A stretch of 64,000 bases of DNA, from assembly GCF_000186865.1 (NCBI RefSeq), contig NW_008705576.1, positions 730,484 through 794,483 on the forward strand, read 5' to 3'. Positions 46,669 to 54,807 of the stretch are shown piece by piece. The translations under genes and the position numbers were made by a program. Positions within the stretch are counted from its first letter, which is position 1. Every line of letters begins with the position of its first letter. The notes beneath the pieces are model-generated. The model made no database searches and was not told the origin of the DNA. It was given only the letters and a program-made list of their open reading frames with translations. Source of the stretch: Aureococcus anophagefferens. Its lineage: Eukaryota; Sar; Pelagophyceae; Pelagomonadales; Pelagomonadaceae.

Positions 46669-47849
46669 TAGTCTCCCGCGGGGTGGTGGTGCGCGCGCCG
46701 CCGCGCGAGCGTCCTCCGCGTCGCGAGCCACGGCTCGCCGTCCGGGTAGCCGCGCATGGGGCGGTCGCGCAGGTCCCGCCGCACGGCCCGGAACGCGCAG
46801 GCGGACCCGAAGTCCGGGTCGCCGTGCTCCCGCTCCCGGCCGTCCGCCGCGCAGATCGTTTCGTTGACGAGCATGTCCGTGCGGAACCGCATGCCCCGGC
46901 TGAACGCCTCGGAGACGCCGTTCTTCCGCCCGAAGGAGAAGGAGACGACCGTGCGCCGGTCCCGCGCCAGGTCCCGCGCGTGGTCCGCGTAGGCCTCCCG
47001 CGCGCCCCGGTGGATGAGCCGCGAGTCGAAGACGACGGCGTCGCCGGGCCGGCTCCGGATCTGGTCGTAGGGCGTCTCGGACTCGGGCCGGTGGTCCGCG
47101 TGGTAGGGGTCGAGCCGCGCGAGCACCTCGGCGTGGCGCGTCGCGTTGTCGTGCGTGTAGGGCGCGATGCTCAGGCCGCCGTCGTCGAACGCGTGGTCCT
47201 CGAGGTAGAGGGCTACCGTCGTGACGCGCCGGGTCTCGCCGCGGTCGTCGGCCCAGAAGGTCGTGCCCTTGCCGAAGCCGAACTCGCGGCCCGCGGCGCA
47301 GATGGCCGCGTCCGTCGTCGGCGGCGCCCGGTCCCGGACGTTCGGCTTGGCCATCGGCGGGAGCCGCGCGGCGCCGGACGCGGGGCACCACGTGTCGTCG
47401 ACGAAGCTCAGGCCGGTGGCGTACAAATCGAAGGCGCCGTAGAGGTCGTCGGCGTGCCAGTTGCCGACGCGGCTCACGTAGATCTCGCTCCGCTCCAGCA
47501 GGTAGAAGTCGTCGCCGAGGATCGCGGTCAACAGCTTCGCGAGGCGCTCGTCGCGCGCGATCTCGTGCTCGAACTCGAGCAGGCCGGGCAGGCGCTCGAT
47601 GCCCGGGATGAACCAGCCGCCGAGCTTCTTCCCGTTCATCATGTACTTGTGCGTCTCGCCCGTGCGTTTCAGGTGGTCCAGGACGCGGTTGCTCATCTCG
47701 GCGACGCGCTCGGCGCGTATGACGTTCGGCAAGACGAAGTAGCCCCGGCTCTCGTAGAGGTCCAGCCAGCTCGTCGCGGTCGTCGACGCGACGACGAGCG
47801 CGAGCCGCACAATGGCCGGGCAGCCTCGACGCCGGTCGACGGCCCGCAT
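46665..47849 (-). CDS. Phytanoyl-CoA dioxygenase (PhyH) family protein, 394 aa
   Basis: Starts at ATG 47849; the frame is open upstream without ATG. Residues ~14-30 are hydrophobic (IVRLALVVASTTATS), a possible signal or organelle leader. The Fe/2OG triad is HAD in NWHADDLYGAF (about 137-139) and a distal His in DSRLIHRGAREAY, followed by a basic region that would bind 2-oxoglutarate. The opening YESRGYFVLPNVI is typical of PhyH proteins. The substrate may be a lipid or a secondary metabolite; it cannot be told from the sequence. The stop codon interlocks with that of the neighbour on the other strand. Confidence 0.85.
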   Translation of the reverse strand: MRAVDRRRGCPAIVRLALVVASTTATSWLDLYESRGYFVLPNVIRAERVAEMSNRVLDHLKRTGETHKYMMNGKKLGGWFIPGIERLPGLLEFEHEIARDERLAKLLTAILGDDFYLLERSEIYVSRVGNWHADDLYGAFDLYATGLSFVDDTWCPASGAARLPPMAKPNVRDRAPPTTDAAICAAGREFGFGKGTTFWADDRGETRRVTTVALYLEDHAFDDGGLSIAPYTHDNATRHAEVLARLDPYHADHRPESETPYDQIRSRPGDAVVFDSRLIHRGAREAYADHARDLARDRRTVVSFSFGRKNGVSEAFSRGMRFRTDMLVNETICAADGREREHGDPDFGSACAFRAVRRDLRDRPMRGYPDGEPWLATRRTLARRRAHHHPAGDY

Positions 47850-47913
47850 CGTGGCTTGCCACCAGTTGACCGCCAAAGGTGCACATTCAAGTGTTCACGT
47901 TGAAGTGTTCACG

Positions 47914-48767
47914 ATGGGGCTGCTGCGACGTCTCGTGCTGCTCCTCGCCGCGCTGCGCGCGGCCGCGCTGACCGTGCTCATCACGGGCGGCAACGGCGGC
48001 ATCGGCACGGAGCTGGCCGTCGAATTCGCCAAGGCCGGCCATAGCGTCATCTCGGCCTGCCGCGGCCGGTCGGCCCACGTCCACGAGCGCCTCGTCGAGG
48101 AGCAGCTCGAGGCGCGCGTGCGCATCATCCTCGGCCTCGACGTGTTGGATGACGCCAAGACCGACGCCTTTTTCGACGCGCTGCAGGCCGAGGGCGTCGT
48201 GCTCGACGTGCTCGTGAACGCGGCCGGCGCGCGTCTCGGCCGCGTCCGCGACGACGAAACGAGCGATGAGCATCAAAAACGTAGGTCGCGACGTGGCAGC
48301 TGGCCGTCGACACGTACCCGGGCACGACCGAGCCCATGCAGCTCGGCGGCCTGGACCTGAAGCTGCTGGGGAAGGTCTTCGCGGCGAACGCCGTGGGCCC
48401 CGTGCGCGTCACCGAGGCCGTGCTCAAGCGGCGCCTCCTGCGGTCGCCCGGCGGGAAGATCGCCCACGTGTCGTCGAAGCTCGGCAGCATCGCGAGCAAC
48501 ACGGCGACGGGCCAGAACTACGCGTACCGCATGAGCAAGTCCGCGCTCAACGCCGCGGGCAAGTCCATGGCCGTGGACCTCCGGCCCCAGGGCATCGCCG
48601 TCGCGCTGCTCCATCCGGGCTACGTCGCGACGCCCATGACCGGCGACCGCGGCGACCTCACGGCCGCCGCGAGCGCCGCGGGCTTGTACAGGCGCATCGT
48701 CGACGACCTGGACCTGGCGAAGAGCGGCACCTTCTTCGACACCGACGGGTCGGCGCTCCCCTGGTAA
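47914..48767 (+). CDS. Short-chain dehydrogenase/reductase (SDR), two exons, 270 aa
   Basis: Exons are 47914-48243 and 48285-48767, separated by a 41-bp GT-AG intron. A hydrophobic leader (LVLLLAALRAAA) is followed at once by the Rossmann motif LITGGNGGIGTE (22-33). The structural NAAG is in VLVNAAGA, and the catalytic Ser and Y-x3-K are in HVSSKLGSIAS and YAYRMSKSAL. The C-terminal LLHPGYVATPM is typical of classical SDRs. The first 18 residues could be a membrane anchor or an organelle leader. Substrate unknown. An AAGTGTTCACGTTG direct repeat (47890-47912) lies immediately upstream of the start. Confidence 0.9.
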
Positions 48768-48776
48768 CAGTTCACC

Positions 48777-49280
48777 CTAGCCGCGCTTAAAGTCGGCCTT
48801 GCCGCCGGACTTCTCCAGGAGCCGCAGGTTCGTGATCTCGATGTCGTGGCTCAGCGCCTTGCACATGTCGTAGACCGCGAGCGCGGCCACCGAGCACCCG
48901 GTGAGCGCCTCCATCTCGACGCCCGTCCGGTGCGACGTCGCGACGCTGCACGTGATGTCCAGGGCCCTCGCGGCGTCGTCGGCCTCGAAGGCGACGTCGC
49001 AGCCGTCGAGCGCGACGCTGTGGCAGAACGGCACGAGCTCGTGCGTCCGCTTCGCGCCCTGGACGCCGGCGATGACCGCCGTCGTCAGGACCGGGCCCTT
49101 CTTCGACGCGAAGCCCGACGACGACAGCTCGTCCCAGGCCCCCGCGGGCAGGACGACGCGGCAGGACGCCACGGCGCGCCGCGCCGTGACGGCCTTGCCG
49201 CCGACGTCGACCATGCGCGGCCGGGCGGTCGACGCGTCGACGTGGCTGAGCGACGCGAGGCGGCGGATTGTGCCGCGCAT
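48777..49280 (-). CDS. moaC: Cyclic pyranopterin monophosphate synthase (MoaC/CNX3), 167 aa
   Basis: MoaC converts the MoaA product to cyclic pyranopterin monophosphate in molybdenum cofactor synthesis. The signature blocks are all present: KKGPVLTTAVIAGVQGAKRT, ELVPFCHSVALDGCDV, RTGVEMEALTGCSVAAL and YDMCKALSHDIEITNLRLLEKSGGK, with the catalytic Lys and His in the expected places. The ATG at 49280 is used; about 10-15 residues precede the domain, so any mitochondrial leader would be short or would start upstream. Here MoaC is free-standing, not fused to MoaA. The convergent SDR stop is 9 bp away. Confidence 0.93.
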   Translation of the reverse strand: MRGTIRRLASLSHVDASTARPRMVDVGGKAVTARRAVASCRVVLPAGAWDELSSSGFASKKGPVLTTAVIAGVQGAKRTHELVPFCHSVALDGCDVAFEADDAARALDITCSVATSHRTGVEMEALTGCSVAALAVYDMCKALSHDIEITNLRLLEKSGGKADFKRG

Positions 49281-49446
49281 GCTTGGGTGCTTGCACGGGT
49301 AGCTGTCGCGTGTGCGACGACGACGAGAGCTGCGGCGCGCGTGCGACGACGACGAGGCTCGAGACAGTCGAGGCAGGGTGAAACATTGGTGAACGTGCCG
49401 CCTTGTTGACGTAGTTGCATCGCGCAGCTGCGGCCAGCAACCCAGT

Positions 49447-50361
49447 ATGGGATTGCAAGGCTGCCCAGCCCTGCTGCTCTGGGCGCTGCTCCGGGTAACG
49501 CTCGGCGACGACGTCCCGTCACCGGCGCCAAACCTTGCACCGAGCCTCGCGCCGGCGCCAAACCTTGCACCGAGCCTCGCGCCGACGGGCACCTGCGGCG
49601 ACACCTGCCTCGGTGCGACCTGCGATTTTTGGGTCGAGCGCTACGGTTTGGACTGCGACATCCTCGAGGACGACAATTACTACGCCTGCGACTGCAGCGC
49701 CTGCGCCTGCGCGGCGGCGGTGACGACGAACGCGACCTGCGACGGCGGCGGCGGCGGGGCCGCCGCGGTCGCGTCCGGGGCGGCGTGGGCGGCCGCGTTC
49801 GCGGCGTACGAGGGCGCCGCGTGCGCGGACCTCGCCGTGGACCTCGGGTCGTCGTCGTTCGCCGCCGCCGCCGAGGTCGTCGTGCCGGCGTCGGGCGCCG
49901 CGACCGTCCGCGACGGCGCCGTGCGCGCGGCCGGCCGCCATCGGCTCGTCGCCGTGGAGAGCTACGGCGCGCTCGACCTCGAGAACGTCGCGCTGCGCGG
50001 CGGCCGCGACGACGCCCTCGGCGGCGGCTGCGTCTTCCTGGGCAGCTACGCGTCCCTCACGCTCACGAACAGCGCGCTCGCCAACTGCTCGACGACGGGG
50101 AACCCATTTCTAGTCGCTCTCGTGGCGGCAGGGGCCCGCTTCGAAACTGGCGAGAAAGCCGCTCTCCTCGGTGCTCTCAGAGCTGTCTGCCCTTTGGCAG
50201 AGGCGGCGAAGCAAGAAGCCAATTATGCCAAACGGTTTCCCAGGCGGGCGGGAAAGGCAATACATCGTTTTTCATCGACAGAAACCAAGCGGCGGCGAGC
50301 GACGGTCAAGGCTCAGTATGCGTCTGCGATCGCCTTCGTCGAGTCCGTCCCCGACACGTAG
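49447..50361 (+). CDS. Secreted Cys-rich protein with start of a beta-helix; C-terminal part looks degenerate
   Basis: The signal peptide (MGLQGCPALLLWALLRVTLG) is followed by a duplicated PNLAPSLAPA unit and a compact Cys motif (CGDTCLGATCDFW ... DCDILEDDNYYACDCSACAC). I know this type from many algal secreted proteins. A right-handed beta-helix-like start comes next (RLVAVESYGALDLENVALRG ... LTLTNSALANC). From about 50095 the sequence loses the high GC and beta-helix cadence and becomes basic and irregular to the stop, as if the original gene continued but was truncated by an insertion or rearrangement. It could be a pseudogene fragment or a real short product. Confidence 0.5.
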   Translation: MGLQGCPALLLWALLRVTLGDDVPSPAPNLAPSLAPAPNLAPSLAPTGTCGDTCLGATCDFWVERYGLDCDILEDDNYYACDCSACACAAAVTTNATCDGGGGGAAAVASGAAWAAAFAAYEGAACADLAVDLGSSSFAAAAEVVVPASGAATVRDGAVRAAGRHRLVAVESYGALDLENVALRGGRDDALGGGCVFLGSYASLTLTNSALANCSTTGNPFLVALVAAGARFETGEKAALLGALRAVCPLAEAAKQEANYAKRFPRRAGKAIHRFSSTETKRRRATVKAQYASAIAFVESVPDT

Positions 50362-50388
50362 TGAATTAGGGGCCTGCTAAGAACGAAG

Positions 50389-51729
50389 TCAGGGCAGGAT
50401 GCGGACGTCGCCGGAGTTGGCCAACAGGGACCTCAGCTCGGCCTTCTCGCTGCAGCCGCGGAGCTCGTCCGCGAGGCCGACGAGCTCGAGCGCGTCCTTC
50501 AAGCGGCGCACGGAGAGGTCGCCGAGCTCCTGGCGCGTGAAGACGAGGAGCGGCGCGGGCCCGTCGTCGGGCGGCAGGGACCGCGGCGGCCGCGGCGGGC
50601 TGCCCGCGGCGTCGTCCTCGCGGTAGCAGTAGCCCTCGGCCGCGGGCGGCGGCACGAACTCGAGGCTCCGGGGCGCGCCCTTGGCGTCGTGCGCCTCGGC
50701 CCCCGGCCGCCGGGGCCGCTTCTCCGCCGCCGCGCGGTCGTCGGCGGCGGGCGACGACGACGCGCTCGACGACCGCTTGAGCTCCGGCGACTCGCAGCCC
50801 TTGGCCGGGAGGTCGTCCACGTCCATGGCCTTGGATTCAGCCCCCCGCTCGGAGAAGGCCACGCGCCCCGACGCCACCAAGTGGTCCACGAGCTCCGCCT
50901 TCTCGACGCACTTCGTCGAGTCGACGCCGATCTCGGCCATGAGCCGCTTGAGCTGCTTGATCGACCACGTCGCGCGCATGCCCGCCTCGTCGACGTCCAG
51001 CGCCTTCGGCGGCGCCTCCTTGACGAGCTGGACGACTCCAGTCTCCACGAGGCGCATGATGAGGTCCCGCTTCTCCGTCACGTCGCGGAACGCCTTGCCC
51101 CGCGCCGCCGCGAGCGCCCGCAGCTCCCGCACCCCCAGCCGCTCGAGCTCGCGCATGCGGTAGCGCGGCACGCGCGCCGCCATGCGGCAGCGCCGCCCGC
51201 TCTCGAAGCGCGCGTCGCTCGACTCGAGCTCGTAGCGGCAGTTCGGGCACGTGCCGTGGCGCCGGAGCCACGACACGACGCAGTCGGAATGGTACAAATG
51301 GCCGCAGGGCAGCTTCGTCGCGACGTCGCCGACGCGCTGCGGGTCCAGGCACACGCAGCACTCGTCGTTGCCGTCCTGGATCAGGTCCTCCTCCGTGATC
51401 TTCACGAGCGGCAGCTCGCCGAGCGCGCGCTCGGCTATCGGAGGCGCGCCGCGATGCTCGTCGACGGCCGCGGCCGCGCTGTTCGCCGGGTGGCTCGACG
51501 CCTGCTGCTGCGGCGGCGCCGCCGCCGGCTCGAAGGGGCCGCCGCCGCCGCCGCCGAAGAGGCCGCCGCCCCCGCCGCCGTTCGCCATGGCCTCCCGGAA
51601 GGCGGCCTCGTACCTACGGAATTGGGGTGGTGGCGGCGCGGCGTGCCATGAGTGTGACGCCGGGCCGGACGCGCTGCGCGCGAAGTCCGACGGCGGGGCC
51701 TGCGGCTGCTGGTTCCCCCAGCCCCACAT
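50389..51729 (-). CDS. RING-H2 protein with SAP-like helical modules, 446 aa
   Basis: Starts at 51729. After a Pro/Gly-rich disordered stretch, a RING-H2 finger lies at about 145-187: CCVCLDP, then LPCGHLYHSDCVVSWLRR and TCPNCRYEL, with Cys/His spacing of an E3 ligase. Three short helix-turn-helix modules of SAP-like pattern follow: LGVRELRALAAARGKAFRD.., WSIKQLKRLMAEIGVDST.. and, at the C-terminus, LSVRRLKDALELVGLADE... SAP modules bind DNA or RNA, so a chromatin- or nucleic-acid-linked ubiquitin ligase is plausible. The linker has SP-rich phosphorylation-type sequence. Confidence 0.85.
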   Translation of the reverse strand: MWGWGNQQPQAPPSDFARSASGPASHSWHAAPPPPQFRRYEAAFREAMANGGGGGGLFGGGGGGPFEPAAAPPQQQASSHPANSAAAAVDEHRGAPPIAERALGELPLVKITEEDLIQDGNDECCVCLDPQRVGDVATKLPCGHLYHSDCVVSWLRRHGTCPNCRYELESSDARFESGRRCRMAARVPRYRMRELERLGVRELRALAAARGKAFRDVTEKRDLIMRLVETGVVQLVKEAPPKALDVDEAGMRATWSIKQLKRLMAEIGVDSTKCVEKAELVDHLVASGRVAFSERGAESKAMDVDDLPAKGCESPELKRSSSASSSPAADDRAAAEKRPRRPGAEAHDAKGAPRSLEFVPPPAAEGYCYREDDAAGSPPRPPRSLPPDDGPAPLLVFTRQELGDLSVRRLKDALELVGLADELRGCSEKAELRSLLANSGDVRILP

Positions 51730-51874
51730 CGCTTCGGCGCGCCGAGACTCGGTCGAGGACGACGGACAGTGGCGCAACACTCGTCGAGCGCTCGCGGCAA
51801 ACTCGTTTCCGACTTGTTGAACTGCAATCGGGGCTGCGATCGTCATGGGCAGCGATTGACAAGCTCCAGTGTGA
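51730..51874. promoter_or_regulatory. Divergent promoter with TTGTTGAAC motif
   Basis: Between the RING and membrane-protein genes. CTTGTTGAACTGCAATC (about 51814-51830) contains the TTGTTGA motif that recurs in at least five head-to-head regions of this window, here ~60 bp before the plus-strand ATG. Confidence 0.4.
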
Positions 51875-52846
51875 ATGGTCGTCTCCCTGTCGAAGGATGC
51901 GACCCTCGCGACCATCTTCGCCTTCGTTGTCTTCGCGACGCCGTTCACGCTCATGCGCGCCGCGGACTTCGAGGGCAGCGCGACCCACGGCGTGGCCCAG
52001 CGCTGGTCGCTCGCGTCCTGCTGCGTCCACTGGGTCGCGCTCGTCGTCTTCCTGCTCTACGTCGCGTGGACGCCCGCGGACGCGAGCAACCGCGCCTGCT
52101 ACGTGCAGGAGACCATCTTGGTGTCGCTCTGGGCGACGTCGACGTGGAGCTTGTACATTTTCCAGTACTACAAGCAGCGCGTCGTGACCATGGCGCTGCC
52201 GGGCGCGAGGGAACCGCTGCTCTCGCGCGTCTTCAAGGTCCTGGCCTTCGCCTACGCGCCCGTACTGATCGTCGGCATGCCGTTCTGGGTCTCGGAGGAG
52301 CTCTCGGACGTCGCGGACGCGCGGCACGCGCGGCACGGCATGTGCCCCTGGGTCATGCGGCGGCGGTGGCGGCCGATCATCATGGCCCACTTCGCCGCGG
52401 ACAGCGGCCTGTCGATCGTCAGCCTCTTCCTGTTCCTGCGGCCCATCCTCGTGAGCGCGCGCAACACGAAATCGACGACGCAGCTCGACATGGCGTCCAT
52501 CGCCCGCCGGAACGCGGCCGCGAGCCTCGTCGCCATGGTCTCGACGCTGCTGCAGACCACGGCGCAGTTCGCCTGGAAGGTCGGCGAGCGGTCGCCGTTC
52601 CTCTTCTGGCTCGTCATCTCGCAGGACCTCGCCTTCAACATCGTCTCCATCTGCCTGAGCTACGCCCTACCGGAGGCGCTCGTGAACCTCATCCGCCTGT
52701 CGAGGACGGAGAAGTACCTCCGCCGCTGGCGGGAGTCGATCCGCGCCTTCGGCCACGCGCCGAGCCCGCGAACGCCGGAGGCGCGGACGCCGCGGCAGTT
52801 GAGGATGCCCAGCCGGCCGACGGCCCCCGGTCTCGCCATGGTCTAA
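51875..52846 (+). CDS. Seven-helix-like membrane protein of unknown family, 323 aa
   Basis: Hydrophobic segments occur at ~10-30 (TLATIFAFVVFATPFTLM), 45-65 (CCVHWVALVVFLLYVAW), 78-98 (ILVSLWATSTWSLYIFQYY), 122-140 (VLAFAYAPVLIVGMPFW), 172-192 (AHFAADSGLSIVSLFLFL), 215-235 (AASLVAMVSTLLQTTAQF) and 243-265 (FLFWLVISQDLAFNIVSIC), followed by a basic tail with SP/TP sites. About seven helices with a cytoplasmic-type C-tail recall a GPCR-like topology, but no signature motif is present and the family is not recognised. The TAA stop begins a perfect 28-bp palindrome. Confidence 0.7.
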   Translation: MVVSLSKDATLATIFAFVVFATPFTLMRAADFEGSATHGVAQRWSLASCCVHWVALVVFLLYVAWTPADASNRACYVQETILVSLWATSTWSLYIFQYYKQRVVTMALPGAREPLLSRVFKVLAFAYAPVLIVGMPFWVSEELSDVADARHARHGMCPWVMRRRWRPIIMAHFAADSGLSIVSLFLFLRPILVSARNTKSTTQLDMASIARRNAAASLVAMVSTLLQTTAQFAWKVGERSPFLFWLVISQDLAFNIVSICLSYALPEALVNLIRLSRTEKYLRRWRESIRAFGHAPSPRTPEARTPRQLRMPSRPTAPGLAMV

Positions 52847-52871
52847 CATATCCCGCCGGCGGGATATGTTA
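52844..52871. terminator. Perfect 28-bp palindrome between convergent genes
   Basis: TAACATATCCCGCC-GGCGGGATATGTTA, arms of 14 bp with no loop, starting at the TAA stop of the plus-strand gene and 15 bp from the minus-strand gene's stop. It could form a hairpin in either transcript. A 3'-end or insulating role is only inference. Confidence 0.7.
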
Positions 52872-52885
52872 AGCACCGCGTCACG

Positions 52886-54526
52886 TTAGGCCTGTACGGA
52901 GTAGAGCGGCTCCGCGAAGCCCGGCGGCCGCTTCTGGAGTATCGTGAGCGCGTTCTGGAAGCGCTTGTGGGGTTCGAGCAGCGAGACGTGCGTGACGTGG
53001 TCCGGGTCGATGCCCGTCGCCTCCTTGGGCTCGCGGCGCCGCACGGCGTCGAGCCAGAGCCGCGTGTTCTCGTTCGTGATCGTCGAGTGGCAGACGAGGT
53101 AGCCGCCCGGCTCGATGGCGGGCCAGATCTTCGCGACGTACTCCGCGACGCGCGTGCCCACGCCGAAGTCGAGCCAGAAGAGGTCGAAGGACCCGCCCTC
53201 GTACAGATCGTCCATGAGCCACGCGTCGCCCTTGGCGAAGGAAAAATACTCCGCGAGCCCGAGCTCGCCGGCGATGGTCGGAATCGACGACGCGGCCTCG
53301 GACTGGTGCGCGCAGTCGTCGATGCAGACGAGCCGCGCGGGGACCGCGTCGTGGCCTTCGACGTAGTCGCCCACGGTCCAGGGCCAGCGGAGCAGCTCCG
53401 CCTCGCCGCCGCGCTGCAGCTCGCGTATCCTCGCGAGCTCCGAGTCGTTGTCCGCCAGCGCCTTCAGCAGCCAGAGGGACGTGTAGCCCGCGCCGACCTC
53501 GAGGACGCGCCGCGGCTTCACGAAGCGCGCGAGGTCGTAGAGCAGCGGCGCGGCGTTCTCGACGCCCATGTGCACACTATAGGCCCGCCGCGCCGCGTCG
53601 AGGAATGTTCGGTCCACGTAGGCCCGCGGCGCGAAGGCTTCGGTGACCGCCGCGACGTGGGGGTCGACGGGGTCGACGGGCGTCGCCTCGCCGTGGAAGA
53701 GCGCGTCCGTGCGGATCACGTACTTGGCGCCGCCGCGCGCCGCCGAGCCCTCGTGGAAGGGCCAGGCCTTGCGCGCCTCGGCCATCGCCTCGTCGCCGAC
53801 GGCCTGGGGGAACAGGAGGGCCGACCCGGCGACGGGCGCCACGGACGCGACGAGGTCCTCGAGCTTCGCGCCGGCGTAGAACTTCGTCTCGCCGCCCTCG
53901 AAGTCGTCGCTGAGGTAGAGCAGCACGGTGTAGCGGCTCGCGTAGGCGCCGTCGTAGGCGTCGTAGGCGCAGGCGTCGTCGACCCAGCCGCCGCCGGGGA
54001 AGCCCGCGTCCACGTGCGGCCGGAACGTCTCGACGCCGTCGCCCGCGTAGCGGTAGAACCGCAGCCGCGCGTTCACCTTGTCCGCGAAGCGGAACCCGTC
54101 GCGAGCGCGCGGCACGTGGGGGGCGATCCGCGCCGACAGCTCGTCGATGAACGCGCCGTCGGGCCGGCAGGCGACCTGGAGCGCCGCGTGGTGATTCTTG
54201 CCGGCGTCGAACGTCGCGAAGCAGCCGGAGCCCTCCGCCGCGGCGACGAGCCGCGCGCACTCGTCGCGCGCTAAAACGTCGCGGACGACGAAGGCGCCGT
54301 CGACGCCGTCGACGGCTTCGACGGCCCTGTTCAGCGACCGGCCGCCGTAGCGCAGGTCGGCCCAGGTGTCCTCGACGCCGATGGTCGGCACGCCGCTCGA
54401 CTCCATCTCGCTCTGAGCCGCGCGGCCGCCGGGGTGCTCGAGGATCTTGAAGGTCGGCGCGAGGCTTAACGCGGCGGCGCATCGGACGCATGCGAGCGCG
54501 GCGCAGAGGCGCGGGCTCGACGTCAT
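52886..54526 (-). CDS. Prolyl-4-hydroxylase-type oxygenase fused to a SAM methyltransferase, 546 aa
   Basis: A signal peptide (~1-22) precedes a 2OG-Fe(II) oxygenase domain (~70-282). Its Fe ligands are H171-V-D173 in FRPHVDAGF and H258 in WPFHEGSAA; the 2OG-binding basic residue is K268 (AKYVIRTDALF). YTVLLYLSDDFEGGETKFY is characteristic of P4H proteins. The second half (~295-546) is a class I methyltransferase: VLEVGAGYTSLWLL at ~341, LVCIDDCAH and DLFWLDFGVG. Each half is complete. P4H domains hydroxylate proline in secreted or other proteins; the fused methyltransferase suggests sequential modification of one target, which is inference. It could also act on a small molecule. Confidence 0.85.
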   Translation of the reverse strand: MTSSPRLCAALACVRCAAALSLAPTFKILEHPGGRAAQSEMESSGVPTIGVEDTWADLRYGGRSLNRAVEAVDGVDGAFVVRDVLARDECARLVAAAEGSGCFATFDAGKNHHAALQVACRPDGAFIDELSARIAPHVPRARDGFRFADKVNARLRFYRYAGDGVETFRPHVDAGFPGGGWVDDACAYDAYDGAYASRYTVLLYLSDDFEGGETKFYAGAKLEDLVASVAPVAGSALLFPQAVGDEAMAEARKAWPFHEGSAARGGAKYVIRTDALFHGEATPVDPVDPHVAAVTEAFAPRAYVDRTFLDAARRAYSVHMGVENAAPLLYDLARFVKPRRVLEVGAGYTSLWLLKALADNDSELARIRELQRGGEAELLRWPWTVGDYVEGHDAVPARLVCIDDCAHQSEAASSIPTIAGELGLAEYFSFAKGDAWLMDDLYEGGSFDLFWLDFGVGTRVAEYVAKIWPAIEPGGYLVCHSTITNENTRLWLDAVRRREPKEATGIDPDHVTHVSLLEPHKRFQNALTILQKRPPGFAEPLYSVQA

Positions 54527-54660
54527 CGTCCACTGTAACTCAGCAGCGAAATGGTCGCGGCTTCACGACTGAGCCCGCCATCATCGTGTGTGTTCGACTG
54601 CACTAGCAAGTGGGTTCAGCCAAATGTTCAACCAGCACTTTTCATTGGGGATTCATTGGG

Positions 54661-54793
54661 GCAGCTTGTTCGCGGGCGCGGCCCATCGCGCCGTCCAGAC
54701 CTCGGAATCCGGCCGTCCATCGCATCGCGCAGCTTGTTCGCAGGCGCCGCCCATCGCGCCGTCCAGACCTCGGAATCCGGCGCCGTCCATCGC
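54661..54793 (+). repeat. Tandem 63/65-bp repeat upstream of the papain-like gene
   Basis: 54661-54723 and 54729-54793 both read GCAGCTTGTTCGC.GGCGC ... CCGTCCAGACCTCGGAATCCGG ... CGTCCATCGC, nearly identical and separated by 5 bp. It sits 15-150 bp before the start codon at 54808, so it may be a promoter/5'UTR duplication carrying transcription factor sites. Confidence 0.8.
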
Positions 54794-54807
54794 CCGCTCG
54801 GAATACG

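Noticed and set aside
48244..48284. 41-bp SDR intron as a degenerate introner (GTCCGCGA versus GTCGCGAC flanks)
   Set aside because: The flanks align only with a gap and the interior is too short to show family blocks.
906..54526. 2-oxoglutarate oxygenases at 906, 46665 and 52886 as a pathway cluster
   Set aside because: They are far apart, of different families, and separated by unrelated genes.
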